Shown piece after piece: positions 43,449 to 51,051 of a DNA stretch of 64,000 nt. The notes beneath the pieces are model-generated. The model did no database searches and was not told where the DNA came from. It saw nothing but the letters and a program-made list of their open reading frames with translations. Each line of letters starts with the position of its first letter. Within the stretch, counting starts at the first letter, position 1. Position numbers and translations under genes: made by a program. Source of the DNA: Microcaldota archaeon (GTDB taxonomy: Archaea > Micrarchaeota > Micrarchaeia > Micrarchaeales > Micrarchaeaceae); assembly GCA_028866775.1 (NCBI GenBank), contig JAGWHK010000003.1:1-64000 (forward strand). Direction: 5' to 3'.

Positions 43449-43723
43449 TTATTCTCCTCTAAACGTTTTTTCTTTTCAAGCAAATTTTTAATCTCTATGC
43501 TAACAATATTCTCAATTTCTTCTGCTTTCTGATTTTGATCTACATCTACTTTAGAGCTAAGATTAATGTAATCATCATTTTTGTTATCATAATACTGACA
43601 AGTAAGGCTAAACCATAGGTCTTTTTGGTTATTAAACTTTATTTCTACATCGTTATTCTCTCTCTGGAGTCTTTCCGCTATAATATTACATATTTTTACA
43701 AAATCTTCAAGACTCATACTCAC
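43445..43723 (-). CDS. Small unknown protein, first gene of nuclease cassette
   Basis: 92 residues. A folded first half (SLEDFVKICNIIAERLQREN, VEIKFNNQKDLWFSLTCQYY) and a coiled-coil C-terminus (EIENIVSIEIKNLLEKKKRL). Overlaps the next gene by 4 bases. Could be an antitoxin, regulator or targeting subunit. AATATATTAA sequence about 15 bases upstream may belong to the promoter. Confidence 0.55.
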   Translation of the reverse strand: MSMSLEDFVKICNIIAERLQRENNDVEIKFNNQKDLWFSLTCQYYDNKNDDYINLSSKVDVDQNQKAEEIENIVSIEIKNLLEKKKRLEENK

Positions 43724-43863
43724 ACTTCTTAATATATTAATATAAAGGTTACTTAACTTCCTCGCATGATATTAGGTCTATAAAAGTTAATGATTTATGT
43801 GCAAAAATCTGTGATTTATGTGCAGAATCTATTTTAGATGGCAAAGCAAAAAGTGAGCAAACC

Positions 43864-43880
43864 GATAAATATCTGAAAAG
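43864..43880 (+). promoter_or_regulatory. Extended TATA promoter (TATATCTGA family)
   Basis: GATAAATATCTGAAAAG, about 24 bases before ATG 43894. Confidence 0.55.
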
Positions 43881-43893
43881 CAGATATTGCGGT

Positions 43894-44301
43894 ATGGTAA
43901 GGAAGAAGGCGCTGAAGAAGAGGATAAGAAGCCTTAGCGAGAGGGTTGGGGTCCTTGAAGAGAGAGCCGACACCGCGAGGGAGCTGAAGGTTGCCGCGCT
44001 AAGGCGCGGAATCGCGGAAGAGGATGAAAGGAGCAAATCGACCAATGGCCCGAGATACAAGATGATAGTCAGCAGGATCTTTGTGGCGCTCGGGCAGCTG
44101 GAGCAGGAAGGGGGCCTGGGCGTAAGGATCGACGCCACCGACCGCATAAGGCTCGAGGCACTTCAGCGGAAGGTGATCGGCACCTCCGAACTCACGGGTA
44201 AGGAGGTAGGCGACTCGATATCAATACTTGAAAAATATGACAAGGCGTCGGCCAAGGTGCTCAGGGAGCAGCTAGCCAAGGAAGAGCTCCTCGCCGTATA
44301 G
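43894..44301 (+). CDS. Basic coiled-coil hypothetical protein
   Basis: 135 residues. Very basic start (MVRKKALKKRIRSL), then coiled coil (SERVGVLEERADTARELKVA) and helical segments to the end. It returns to the G+C-richer codon use of the main genome, marking the right side of the AT-rich block. Function unknown. Overlaps the herA-like gene end by 30 bases (convergent). Confidence 0.65.
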   Translation: MVRKKALKKRIRSLSERVGVLEERADTARELKVAALRRGIAEEDERSKSTNGPRYKMIVSRIFVALGQLEQEGGLGVRIDATDRIRLEALQRKVIGTSELTGKEVGDSISILEKYDKASAKVLREQLAKEELLAV

Positions 44302-45621
44302 GCCGTCGAGCGTGAAGACCCTCACCTTGTTTCCCCTCCTGAGTGTTATCCTATATACGGGAAGGTACACCACCCTGAAGCTGCTCATCACCGCGCTTGG
44401 AAACACCCTGGAGACTGACTTTGCGGCCTTTTTCTCGCTCAGCTTGGCATCGGAAAGCTGGTCCTTTCCTGCAGAAACGCTTTCAAGCTCCACAGGGTCG
44501 GTCTCGAGATATCTCTTGTAGTCCCTCGGTGTTCCGGTCGCCTCGCCCCGGTTCGGGAGCCTGACGCCATTATCGAGGCGCATGAATTCGTACTTGTCGC
44601 TGAGAAGGGCGGTATACTCCAGGAATTCGTGTTTCGCAGAGGTAGGGATCCTAAGTTCGCAGAGCCCTACTGGCAGATACCTCAGCTCCACCGCGTCTAT
44701 GGTCTCTGTGGCGTTCCCGACAAGTATGAACTTGCGCTTCGCGATTTTCCTTGCGTAATCCTCTGCGTCGCCCTGGGAGAATGTGGCCTTGAGGGACTCT
44801 ATGGTCTTTGCTCCCTGCGTCACTACCTGCTTTCTCGCCCGCGAAACCTGGGTCTTCCCCTTCAACTCCCTTATTATGTCGCCGACCGCCTCATCGATCT
44901 CTGTGTGCTCCTCAACCTTCGGCGTCATGCCGATGTACCTTACCGTCCTCGCCTTGACCTTGAACTTATCGTCCCTCCCTATGCCAAAGGGAAGGAACTC
45001 ACCGACTCCGAGTCTCGTTATCCCGACAAGCCTCTCCCTGTTCTCAAACAGTATCTTTATCGCATTGAGGTCGTTCTCTATCGTTAGCTTGCCTATGAAG
45101 CCGTAGGCGCACTGCGAGAGCACGTTCTTGCTTATGTTGGCAGGCCTCTGCGTCGCGACCAGCAGGCCAATCCCGCGCTTCCTTCCCCGTACGCTTATCT
45201 CCTCGATCAGGTTCTCCTTCTTGCCAACAACCTGCGGCGCGAACTTGTCAGCCTCCTCTACCAATACCAGGTAGGGCTTCCTCATCCCGCTCTCAAGCTC
45301 GTATAGCGAGTCAAGGGCCTTCTGCACGACCTCGTCCTTGTCTATCAGGTCAGAGACGTCGAGAATAACAGGCACGTTGTTTTCTATGCTTGACGCAAAA
45401 AGCCTAGAATAATCCACGTCGAACCCGACATCCTGCCTGTCCCCGCCTACAACTATGACGTTGAAGGAGCTCCTGAGCGAGCTGTACTCGCCGTCAGTGT
45501 CGATCACGCAGAACGGCATCTTGGCCCTGCAGAGGCCCTCCGCGATCACGCCTGCCAGGAATGACTTCCCGGACCCGCTTTGGCCTATTATGCAGCCCCT
45601 GCCAGTCATGACTGTCTGCAT
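44272..45621 (-). CDS. HerA-like (DUF87) ATPase
   Basis: 449 residues. Walker A IIGQSGSGKS (about 11-20), FCVIDTDGEYSSL, Walker B YLVLVEEADKFAP (about 115) and sensor LLVATQRPANISKNVLSQC (about 153), the HerA/FtsK-like hexameric translocase set. No in-frame start codon exists before ATG 45621, yet upstream in-frame codons after a TAG still read like the family (DLELGEDAGID). So the usual N-terminal piece is missing or shifted out of frame. No NurA gene is visible nearby. Likely DNA translocase; alternative is a bacterial-type DUF87 ATPase. Confidence 0.85.
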   Translation of the reverse strand: MQTVMTGRGCIIGQSGSGKSFLAGVIAEGLCRAKMPFCVIDTDGEYSSLRSSFNVIVVGGDRQDVGFDVDYSRLFASSIENNVPVILDVSDLIDKDEVVQKALDSLYELESGMRKPYLVLVEEADKFAPQVVGKKENLIEEISVRGRKRGIGLLVATQRPANISKNVLSQCAYGFIGKLTIENDLNAIKILFENRERLVGITRLGVGEFLPFGIGRDDKFKVKARTVRYIGMTPKVEEHTEIDEAVGDIIRELKGKTQVSRARKQVVTQGAKTIESLKATFSQGDAEDYARKIAKRKFILVGNATETIDAVELRYLPVGLCELRIPTSAKHEFLEYTALLSDKYEFMRLDNGVRLPNRGEATGTPRDYKRYLETDPVELESVSAGKDQLSDAKLSEKKAAKSVSRVFPSAVMSSFRVVYLPVYRITLRRGNKVRVFTLDGLYGEELFLG

Positions 45622-45725
45622 GTCTATGCCGGCATCCTCTCCAAGTTCAAGGTCCGTGGAACCACCATTCTAGTATGACAGCACACAAATAAATCAGTTG
45701 CCCGCGGTGCGGGCAGCAGAAATAT

Positions 45726-46007
45726 CTAGTTCTCTGGAATAATCGGGTTCCTCTCATCTGTCAGCATGAGCAGGTATCCCTCCAGGCTGAACCTGTATTT
45801 AAGGTAGACTCTCAGCACGTCGTTCAGGCTCTTGGCCCTCTTCCCTGATATTAGGATGTAGAGCCACTGCAGTATTGTGCAGATGCACGCAATGATGCCA
45901 AAGAAGAACAGCACTATGGAGCAGATCACCAGCCATAGGATCCTGACGAAAAGCTCCAGCCTCGAGGCCTTTTGGTCGCTCTTCACATCGATCTTTAGGG
46001 TCTTCAT
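45726..46007 (-). CDS. DUF4389 family membrane protein
   Basis: 93 residues from ATG 46007; the longer ORF upstream reads poorly. Two TM helices (about 24-44 and 46-55 region), GKRAKSLNDVLRVYLKYRFS and ending YLLMLTDERNPIIPEN, which is the DUF4389 pattern. Function unknown. Confidence 0.82.
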   Translation of the reverse strand: MKTLKIDVKSDQKASRLELFVRILWLVICSIVLFFFGIIACICTILQWLYILISGKRAKSLNDVLRVYLKYRFSLEGYLLMLTDERNPIIPEN

Positions 46008-46102
46008 CAAATCATCATGAATAATACCAGCTCGCAATTTAAGTAGCTTGCCTTCCTTCCCGAATTGGCTGCGCGAATGAGGCGTGGCCTTGCAACTGCA
46101 GT

Positions 46103-46123
46103 GAAGGGTTATATACCTGAACC
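46103..46123 (+). promoter_or_regulatory. Promoter related to the TATATCTGA family
   Basis: GAAGGGTTATATACCTGAAC, about 25 bases before ATG 46138; C replaces T in the TCTGA segment. Confidence 0.45.
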
Positions 46124-46137
46124 CATACACATGTTCG

Positions 46138-46731
46138 ATGGAAAGATCTGCAAATGGCCACGCTAACGGATCCGGTGAAGTCGGCAAGTTTAGGGTTTTG
46201 AGAGAGGTGCATAACCGCTACGATGATATAATCAGGCTCGCGCGCAGCGGCGAGCTATCAAGGGCGGCTCGAGACAGGATAACCTCGAGAGAGTCAGACC
46301 ATGACAATCATACAGGCGGGGAACGCCCGGCAGAGGCCGTGGCAGAGCCTATGGGAAGGCTGCGGCCCCTTGACCCGAGCACGTTCATAGAGAACAAGAA
46401 GCTAAGGCGGCTCAAATGCCTAAGAAGGTCAGAGAACAGCATACTGACTGACGAACAGAAGTCGCAGGTCCTTGGGTTTTTCGACGAGCTTAGGGATATA
46501 AAGGGAGTGACCCTGTACACGGGGATACCGCAGCACTTCGTGAAGCACTACCTGAACCAGCATTCCCGAGAGCAAAACCTCGAAAGGGCCGTCAAGATGC
46601 TGTCCGATGGCACGAACGCCTCAAGTGTGGCGAAGGCCCTCTGGTGCTCGCCCAGCGCCTTAAGCAGATGGATGAAGCAGTCAGGCCACGGTGATCTGCT
46701 CAAGTTAAAACGCGGCGCAAAGGGATGGTAA
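46138..46731 (+). CDS. Helix-turn-helix hypothetical protein
   Basis: 197 residues. C-terminal 60 residues contain an HTH: LERAVKMLSDGTNASSVAKA then LWCSPSALSRWMKQSG, resembling resolvase/Mga-type HTHs. An earlier segment, VTLYTGIPQHFVKHYL, is a second HTH-like helix pair. The N-terminal third is charged and low complexity. A DNA-binding regulator is likely and is a candidate for controlling neighbouring orphan genes (inference). Confidence 0.65.
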   Translation: MERSANGHANGSGEVGKFRVLREVHNRYDDIIRLARSGELSRAARDRITSRESDHDNHTGGERPAEAVAEPMGRLRPLDPSTFIENKKLRRLKCLRRSENSILTDEQKSQVLGFFDELRDIKGVTLYTGIPQHFVKHYLNQHSREQNLERAVKMLSDGTNASSVAKALWCSPSALSRWMKQSGHGDLLKLKRGAKGW

Positions 46732-46868
46732 GCGAAGGCGATGATACTACCAGTAAAAAATTTATTGGATTCTCTTTTTAAACCTTCTTGTCGGAAAGTT
46801 TCTTGCCGTTGAGCCGCGCCCGACCAGTCGCGTCATGGCATTTGGATGGATTTCACGAGGGGAACGAT

Positions 46869-47123
46869 ATGGATGCCTACACCAACGCATTCCGTTTAAG
46901 CTCGGAGCACAGGGAGTTTGCCAAGGACGTAGCAATGCTTGTGATAAGCTACACCCCGCTGACCGGGTTTCTTTATACAGCGCAGTTCCTCCAGAAGTGG
47001 TTCGGCAAAAGGGGGGTTCACGCCCGTGTCGCCACATACATGGCAAGGAACGACAGGAAGAACTTCATAAAGTCCCGCGGCAGGAGGATCAGGGCATCAA
47101 GGCCTTGCGCGGTTGCGGTCTAG
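46869..47123 (+). CDS. Small basic hypothetical protein
   Basis: 84 residues from ATG 46869, preceded by GAGGGG. Hydrophobic centre (AMLVISYTPLTGFLYTAQFL) and strongly basic C-terminus (RNDRKNFIKSRGRRIRASR). Could be membrane-associated or nucleic-acid binding. Not recognised. Overlaps the convergent FKBP gene by 4 bases. Confidence 0.6.
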   Translation: MDAYTNAFRLSSEHREFAKDVAMLVISYTPLTGFLYTAQFLQKWFGKRGVHARVATYMARNDRKNFIKSRGRRIRASRPCAVAV

Positions 47124-47662
47124 CCCTTCCTTATTGAGACGATAGTGATCTTGAATACCAGAGTCTTGCCGGCTAGCGGCGGGTTGAAGTCAACCATCAC
47201 CGTATTACCCGAGACCGCGGTTATTATCCCCTGCCTGCCGTTGCTTGCCGTGACTCCCATGCCCACTGCGACCGATGCATTGGCAAACTGGGATATGGGC
47301 ACGGCCACTATCAGATTGCTGTCCACGGGCCCGTAGGCCTCCGATGGCGGCAGTGTTATGGTCTTGGTTTCGTTGACCCTCATGCCGACCACGCCATGGT
47401 CAAAACCAGGTATGGTCTCATTAGCCCCGACCTTGAAGACGAACGGGCTGCTTCCCACGTTTGTGTTGAACACGGTCCCATTGGTGAAGGAGCCGGTGTA
47501 ATACACGCTTATGTTATCGCCGGCGGCAACAACTGTTGGTGCCGCGTTGCTCACCAAAAGGTACGCTGTCGCTATTAACAGGGCTATCGCGACAGCGATC
47601 CCTGCTCCGTGCAGGGGCTTAAGCTTGAAACCAGAACGCGCATCATGCTTCTCTGCCTCCAT
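47120..47662 (-). CDS. Membrane-anchored FKBP-type peptidyl-prolyl isomerase
   Basis: 180 residues from MEAEKHD (ATG 47662; ATG 47671 alternative). One N-terminal TM (about 21-38) then an FKBP domain outside the membrane: DNISVYYTGSFTNGTVFNTN, IPGFDHGVVGMRVNETKTI, PPSEAYGPVDSNL, and an IF insert typical of SlyD-like archaeal FKBPs. It folds exported proteins at prolines. Confidence 0.9.
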   Translation of the reverse strand: MEAEKHDARSGFKLKPLHGAGIAVAIALLIATAYLLVSNAAPTVVAAGDNISVYYTGSFTNGTVFNTNVGSSPFVFKVGANETIPGFDHGVVGMRVNETKTITLPPSEAYGPVDSNLIVAVPISQFANASVAVGMGVTASNGRQGIITAVSGNTVMVDFNPPLAGKTLVFKITIVSIRKG

Positions 47663-47717
47663 TGATATCACAGTCTATATGCAATCTGGATTTAAAGCCC
47701 TTGGTGTCGGGATGCGT

Positions 47718-47740
47718 CGAAAGGGTAATATATTTGGATG
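47718..47740 (+). promoter_or_regulatory. Extended TATA promoter (TATATCTGA family)
   Basis: CGAAAGGGTAATATATTTGG (first 20 bases), about 40 bases before ATG 47774. T replaces C in TCTG. Confidence 0.5.
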
Positions 47741-47773
47741 GGCGCGTCTTTTTGTGGATTATCTGGTGACGAT

Positions 47774-48010
47774 ATGGATCAGAATCGGATCAGGGAGATG
47801 AGGAAGATTGCAGTGGACAGACTGGAAAGTATCGCGTTTTACGCTCCTGGGCGCGATACCCGGCTTCGCGCATTTGAGGCGCTGAGGGGCTCGGCGGAGA
47901 GGACGGGCGAAGTTGAAGTGGTCAAGGTTATAAAGTACCTTTCGCGGGAGGGACCAGAGGATGTGAGCTCAACCGCAACCAGGTGGCTTCGCAGGATGGA
48001 GATAAGCTGA
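47774..48010 (+). CDS. Small helical hypothetical protein
   Basis: 78 residues from ATG 47774 with GGTGA at the right distance. All-helical, HEAT-repeat-like rhythm (RLRAFEALRGSAERTGEVEV, VKVIKYLSREGPEDVSSTAT). Not recognised. Confidence 0.6.
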   Translation: MDQNRIREMRKIAVDRLESIAFYAPGRDTRLRAFEALRGSAERTGEVEVVKVIKYLSREGPEDVSSTATRWLRRMEIS

Positions 48011-48036
48011 CTCCATTCGGTTCGGGCAGAGATCAA

Positions 48037-48522
48037 ATGCACAATACGAAGAAAATCAATGTATACCTGGCAAGTCCCCTTGGTTTTACTGCGGAAGGAA
48101 GGCTCTACATCAGGACAGAGCTGGTCCCCAAGCTGGAAAGCATGCCTAACGTTAAGGTCCTTGACCCATGGGCAGGACTTTTGAGGATGAGCGACCCGGA
48201 GATCATGAGGATCCCCAAGACAATGTCAAGGCAGCTGGCACTTAAAATCGGCGGGGAAAACTTCAAGATGATCGAAAGGTCCGACGTGGTTCTGGCATGC
48301 CTCAACGGTCCTGATCCCGATAGCGGCACCTGCATAGAGATTGGCTACGCGTACGGAAGGCAGAAGCACATCATAGGCTACAGGACAGACTACAGGCTGA
48401 CCGGCGAGTCGCATAAGATCAGGGTCAACCTGCAGGTCGAATCCGCAATCCTACTCTCTGGAGGGGAGTTGTTCCAGAACCTGAACGGCGCAATGGTCAG
48501 GATCGCAATGCTTAGAAAGTGA
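48037..48522 (+). CDS. Nucleoside 2-deoxyribosyltransferase-like protein
   Basis: 161 residues from ATG 48037. Family features: VYLASPLGFTAEGRLYI (substrate loop), ERSDVVLACLNGPDPDSGTC IEIGYAYG-type motif (D/N-x-E active-site Glu) and HKIRVNLQVESAI. The fold transfers deoxyribose between bases or hydrolyses nucleosides. It may join the Nudix/MTAP salvage theme, though 30 kb away. Confidence 0.85.
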   Translation: MHNTKKINVYLASPLGFTAEGRLYIRTELVPKLESMPNVKVLDPWAGLLRMSDPEIMRIPKTMSRQLALKIGGENFKMIERSDVVLACLNGPDPDSGTCIEIGYAYGRQKHIIGYRTDYRLTGESHKIRVNLQVESAILLSGGELFQNLNGAMVRIAMLRK

Positions 48523-48532
48523 GGCCCAGCTA

Positions 48533-48550
48533 AGTATATATATCTGAAAA
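48533..48550 (+). promoter_or_regulatory. Extended TATA promoter (TATATCTGA family)
   Basis: AGTATATATATCTGAAAA, about 29 bases before ATG 48571. Confidence 0.6.
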
Positions 48551-48570
48551 TCCCTCTAATCCTCGATAAA

Positions 48571-49167
48571 ATGGATGCGAGAAAGGAAAAACCAAGAGAG
48601 GGGATGACTGCCGGCCAGGCTGCCGAGCGCATCAACTTGATGTCCAAGCGCCTCATAGAGTCGAGCAAAGCGGAGAGGCCGGCGGATTTCAGCAGGATCA
48701 ATGATTTCATGAGGGGCATCACGGACGTATCACAAGGTCTTGTGGCTGGAAACAGGGGCTTGACTGTGGCGTCAGAGAAGGATGTTCTCCTTTCGTACGA
48801 TGTTGGCGGCCTGAACCCGCATGCAAGGATAGGAGCATATGTCACATTAAAGGCATCTGAAAAGTTCGGAATGAAGGATGCAAGCGAGATGCTTGACAGC
48901 GCGGTGAAGGCGGTCCAAGGAAAGGGCATCATGGCCCTAATACGAGGAAACATACAGACCGACATATCCAGTGAGGTGCCAGGGTACCTGCAGGTGCGCA
49001 TAATGGACGCATGCGACATTGAGGCCAGGGGCATTCCTTATGTAACCTCTCCATCAAAGGTGGCCCGCAAGGCGCTGCTGGCAGCAGATGTTAGAGATGA
49101 CTTCATAGGGCGGGCAAGCTCTAGCGGAGTTGACATTGTCAGAGAGGAGGGCAGTCTGTTCGATTGA
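48571..49167 (+). CDS. Hypothetical soluble protein
   Basis: 198 residues. Helical N-terminus (AGQAAERINLMSKRLIESSK), a middle beta segment (VLLSYDVGGLNPHARIGAYV) and helical C-terminus. No signal or TM. Not recognised. One of the genes using the shared extended promoter. Confidence 0.65.
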   Translation: MDARKEKPREGMTAGQAAERINLMSKRLIESSKAERPADFSRINDFMRGITDVSQGLVAGNRGLTVASEKDVLLSYDVGGLNPHARIGAYVTLKASEKFGMKDASEMLDSAVKAVQGKGIMALIRGNIQTDISSEVPGYLQVRIMDACDIEARGIPYVTSPSKVARKALLAADVRDDFIGRASSSGVDIVREEGSLFD

Positions 49168-49207
49168 CCAGACAACCTTTTAAGAACCAGGCTTCCAATC
49201 AGGATAG

Positions 49208-49435
49208 ATGCGGAGAGAGCTACTTATGGCGGGATCTGGTTGGATAGCTTCTGGCATCATATGCATCTCGGTCTGGCTCCTGGAAAGGGGCTTTGAAAAC
49301 GCAGAGGGACTCCTCTTCACAGGTCTGGTTGTGATTGTAGTGGGGGCATGGATCCTGCTCCTGAACAAGAGGCTGGAAAGGCTGATAGCAAAGTTTGAGG
49401 CAGAAGCCGCGAAGAGAAAGACGGCCCAGTCTTGA
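49208..49435 (+). CDS. Small two-TM membrane protein
   Basis: 75 residues. TM helices at about 8-25 and 33-51 (GLLFTGLVVIVVGAWILLL), then a charged helical tail (NKRLERLIAKFEAEAAKRK). ATG just after a short gap. Not recognised. Confidence 0.6.
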   Translation: MRRELLMAGSGWIASGIICISVWLLERGFENAEGLLFTGLVVIVVGAWILLLNKRLERLIAKFEAEAAKRKTAQS

Positions 49436-49508
49436 ACTGATTTGGCACACTGGTACGTGGAAAGACGGTGCCGCAGGAAAGATACTTAGTCCTTGGGAGA
49501 GCCCTATA

Positions 49509-49640
49509 ATGGGTTTGGAAATGGAGGAACGCGCGTGCCCTACGTGCGGGGCAAGCTTCGCGGATGACTATGACCTCATCTACCACATAGAGAGGGTGCA
49601 CTCTCCCCCTGCAAGGGAGAAGATAACGGCAAGGAATTAG
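49509..49640 (+). CDS. C2H2 zinc-finger mini-protein
   Basis: 43 residues from ATG 49509. One classical C2H2 finger: CPTCGASFADDYDLIYHIER plus VH, with spacing C-x2-C-x12-H-x4-H. Similar to the two-finger protein at 59498-59680. Probably binds nucleic acid or protein. Too short for many gene finders. Confidence 0.65.
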   Translation: MGLEMEERACPTCGASFADDYDLIYHIERVHSPPAREKITARN

Positions 49641-49702
49641 TCATGCATGTGGCTGGATGTCGTATTGGCAGCCGGAAGCACCTTCGATTGGGAATCTTTA
49701 GA

Positions 49703-49724
49703 CGAAAACTAGATATATCTGACC
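49703..49724 (+). promoter_or_regulatory. Extended TATA promoter (TATATCTGA family)
   Basis: CGAAAACTAGATATATCTGA, about 33 bases before ATG 49749. Confidence 0.65.
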
Positions 49725-49748
49725 GCACTCTAATCCTGCTACGATTGG

Positions 49749-50012
49749 ATGAAATCAAAAGAGAGAACAGAGGCCATAGAGATAAGCCTGCAGTTTTCCA
49801 AAGAATTTATCGCGGGAGTTGGAACCAGTGGCACCAGTGAAGAGGTATCCGCAATAGAGAAAAGGGCAATACAGGTTGCAAAGGCAAACCCGAATCTGCC
49901 AGTTCGCATATTGAGGAGGAGCGTCAACTGCGGCAAGAGCTTCGGCTACTCCCACATACCTGCAGAGACTTGGGATACAATATTCAGGGACAATGGGGGC
50001 GCAAGCAAATAA
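49749..50012 (+). CDS. Small hypothetical protein
   Basis: 87 residues, mixed alpha/beta (EAIEISLQFSKEFIAGVGTS, LPVRILRRSVNCGKSFGYSH). Start fixed by promoter spacing. Not recognised. Confidence 0.6.
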   Translation: MKSKERTEAIEISLQFSKEFIAGVGTSGTSEEVSAIEKRAIQVAKANPNLPVRILRRSVNCGKSFGYSHIPAETWDTIFRDNGGASK

Positions 50013-50044
50013 CAACTTATACAGGTATACGAGGGGATTATGTC

Positions 50045-50407
50045 ATGTCCAAGGCAACAAAGACAACAGAGGAAATAGTCCAAGCGCGTTGGCTGGAATC
50101 CAAGCTGCGCAGGTTTCAGGAAGCCGGCGACCAACTGGGCGCGATCATAACATGCATACGCTTCGGCGACTTTAACAAAGCGAACCAGATGATCGATGGC
50201 GACAGTCAGGAGAAGACCGAATCCATGATGCAGGTCAGGAAGATGTGCGCGGTCTCTGCAATAGGGGAGAACAGGTCAGGGGCCAGGAGGTCTGAAGTGC
50301 TACTGAGATGGCAGGCAAAAGAGGAATCCATACGCTCAGCATATGGACTGACGGAGAAGGACATCGAGAGATACAAGGATCTGCTGAGGATCGGCGAGTT
50401 CGGTTAA
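50045..50407 (+). CDS. Hypothetical helical protein
   Basis: 120 residues from ATG 50045. Helical, charged: ARWLESKLRRFQEAGDQLGA, EESIRSAYGLTEKDIERYKD. TATA ACTTATACAGG at about 50014-50024. An upstream extension overlaps the previous gene and is rejected. Not recognised. Confidence 0.6.
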   Translation: MSKATKTTEEIVQARWLESKLRRFQEAGDQLGAIITCIRFGDFNKANQMIDGDSQEKTESMMQVRKMCAVSAIGENRSGARRSEVLLRWQAKEESIRSAYGLTEKDIERYKDLLRIGEFG

Positions 50408-50420
50408 CACACTCGCTGCT

Positions 50421-50440
50421 CGAAAGTCATATATATCTCC
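50421..50440 (+). promoter_or_regulatory. Extended TATA promoter (TATATCTGA family)
   Basis: CGAAAGTCATATATATCTCC, about 27 bases before GTG 50458, implying a leaderless message. Confidence 0.55.
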
Positions 50441-50457
50441 TGCGCAGAAAATCGTGT

Positions 50458-51012
50458 GTGGAAGCGACAACCGTATCTAGGAAGGAGAGCAGGCTAGGAT
50501 TGCTCAACAAGGCAATAGAAGGTATGCGAAGGCTCCCGGAAACAAGTGATGATCTGGGCGTTGCCACAGCGCTTGCAAGGGTTGCCGCGTTGACGGATAA
50601 TCTCCCGGTCACAAATCACATGCAGTCTGCAGCGCTCCATAAGATGGCCAGCATGTGCTTCAAGGCAGCCGGAGAAACCAAGCTGGCAAAACGGGAGGAC
50701 GGCCATATGCTTATGATACTCTACGAGCATGTGACCTCGGGGCGCGGGATCTCAGGAAGCGGTTTTGAGCCATTTCGGGACCATAGAGCCAGGGACATAG
50801 TTGAACAGGAAAGCAGCGAGGAGAGGATGAAGATAGCAAGGGCGATTGAGGTTGCAATGATCGCCTTCGTCTCATTGAATATGAAGCGGCCCGAAGAGCT
50901 TGACAACCCTCAGCGCACGATAATGATGATGACGTCGGATACTTATCCTCAGGAGGGCGGGGCCGTTTCCAATGTCATCAGCTGGCTTAGGAGGAGAGCG
51001 GGAAGCGCCTGA
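50458..51012 (+). CDS. Helical hypothetical protein
   Basis: 184 residues from GTG 50458, chosen because the promoter lies just upstream; the longer ORF to 50308 overlaps the previous gene. Helix pairs resemble TPR-like repeats (LPETSDDLGVATALARVAAL, AALHKMASMCFKAAGETKLA). Not recognised. Confidence 0.6.
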   Translation: MEATTVSRKESRLGLLNKAIEGMRRLPETSDDLGVATALARVAALTDNLPVTNHMQSAALHKMASMCFKAAGETKLAKREDGHMLMILYEHVTSGRGISGSGFEPFRDHRARDIVEQESSEERMKIARAIEVAMIAFVSLNMKRPEELDNPQRTIMMMTSDTYPQEGGAVSNVISWLRRRAGSA

Positions 51013-51051
51013 CCGCGATTGGACATAAATTTGACCTTGCGCTCCGAAGGT

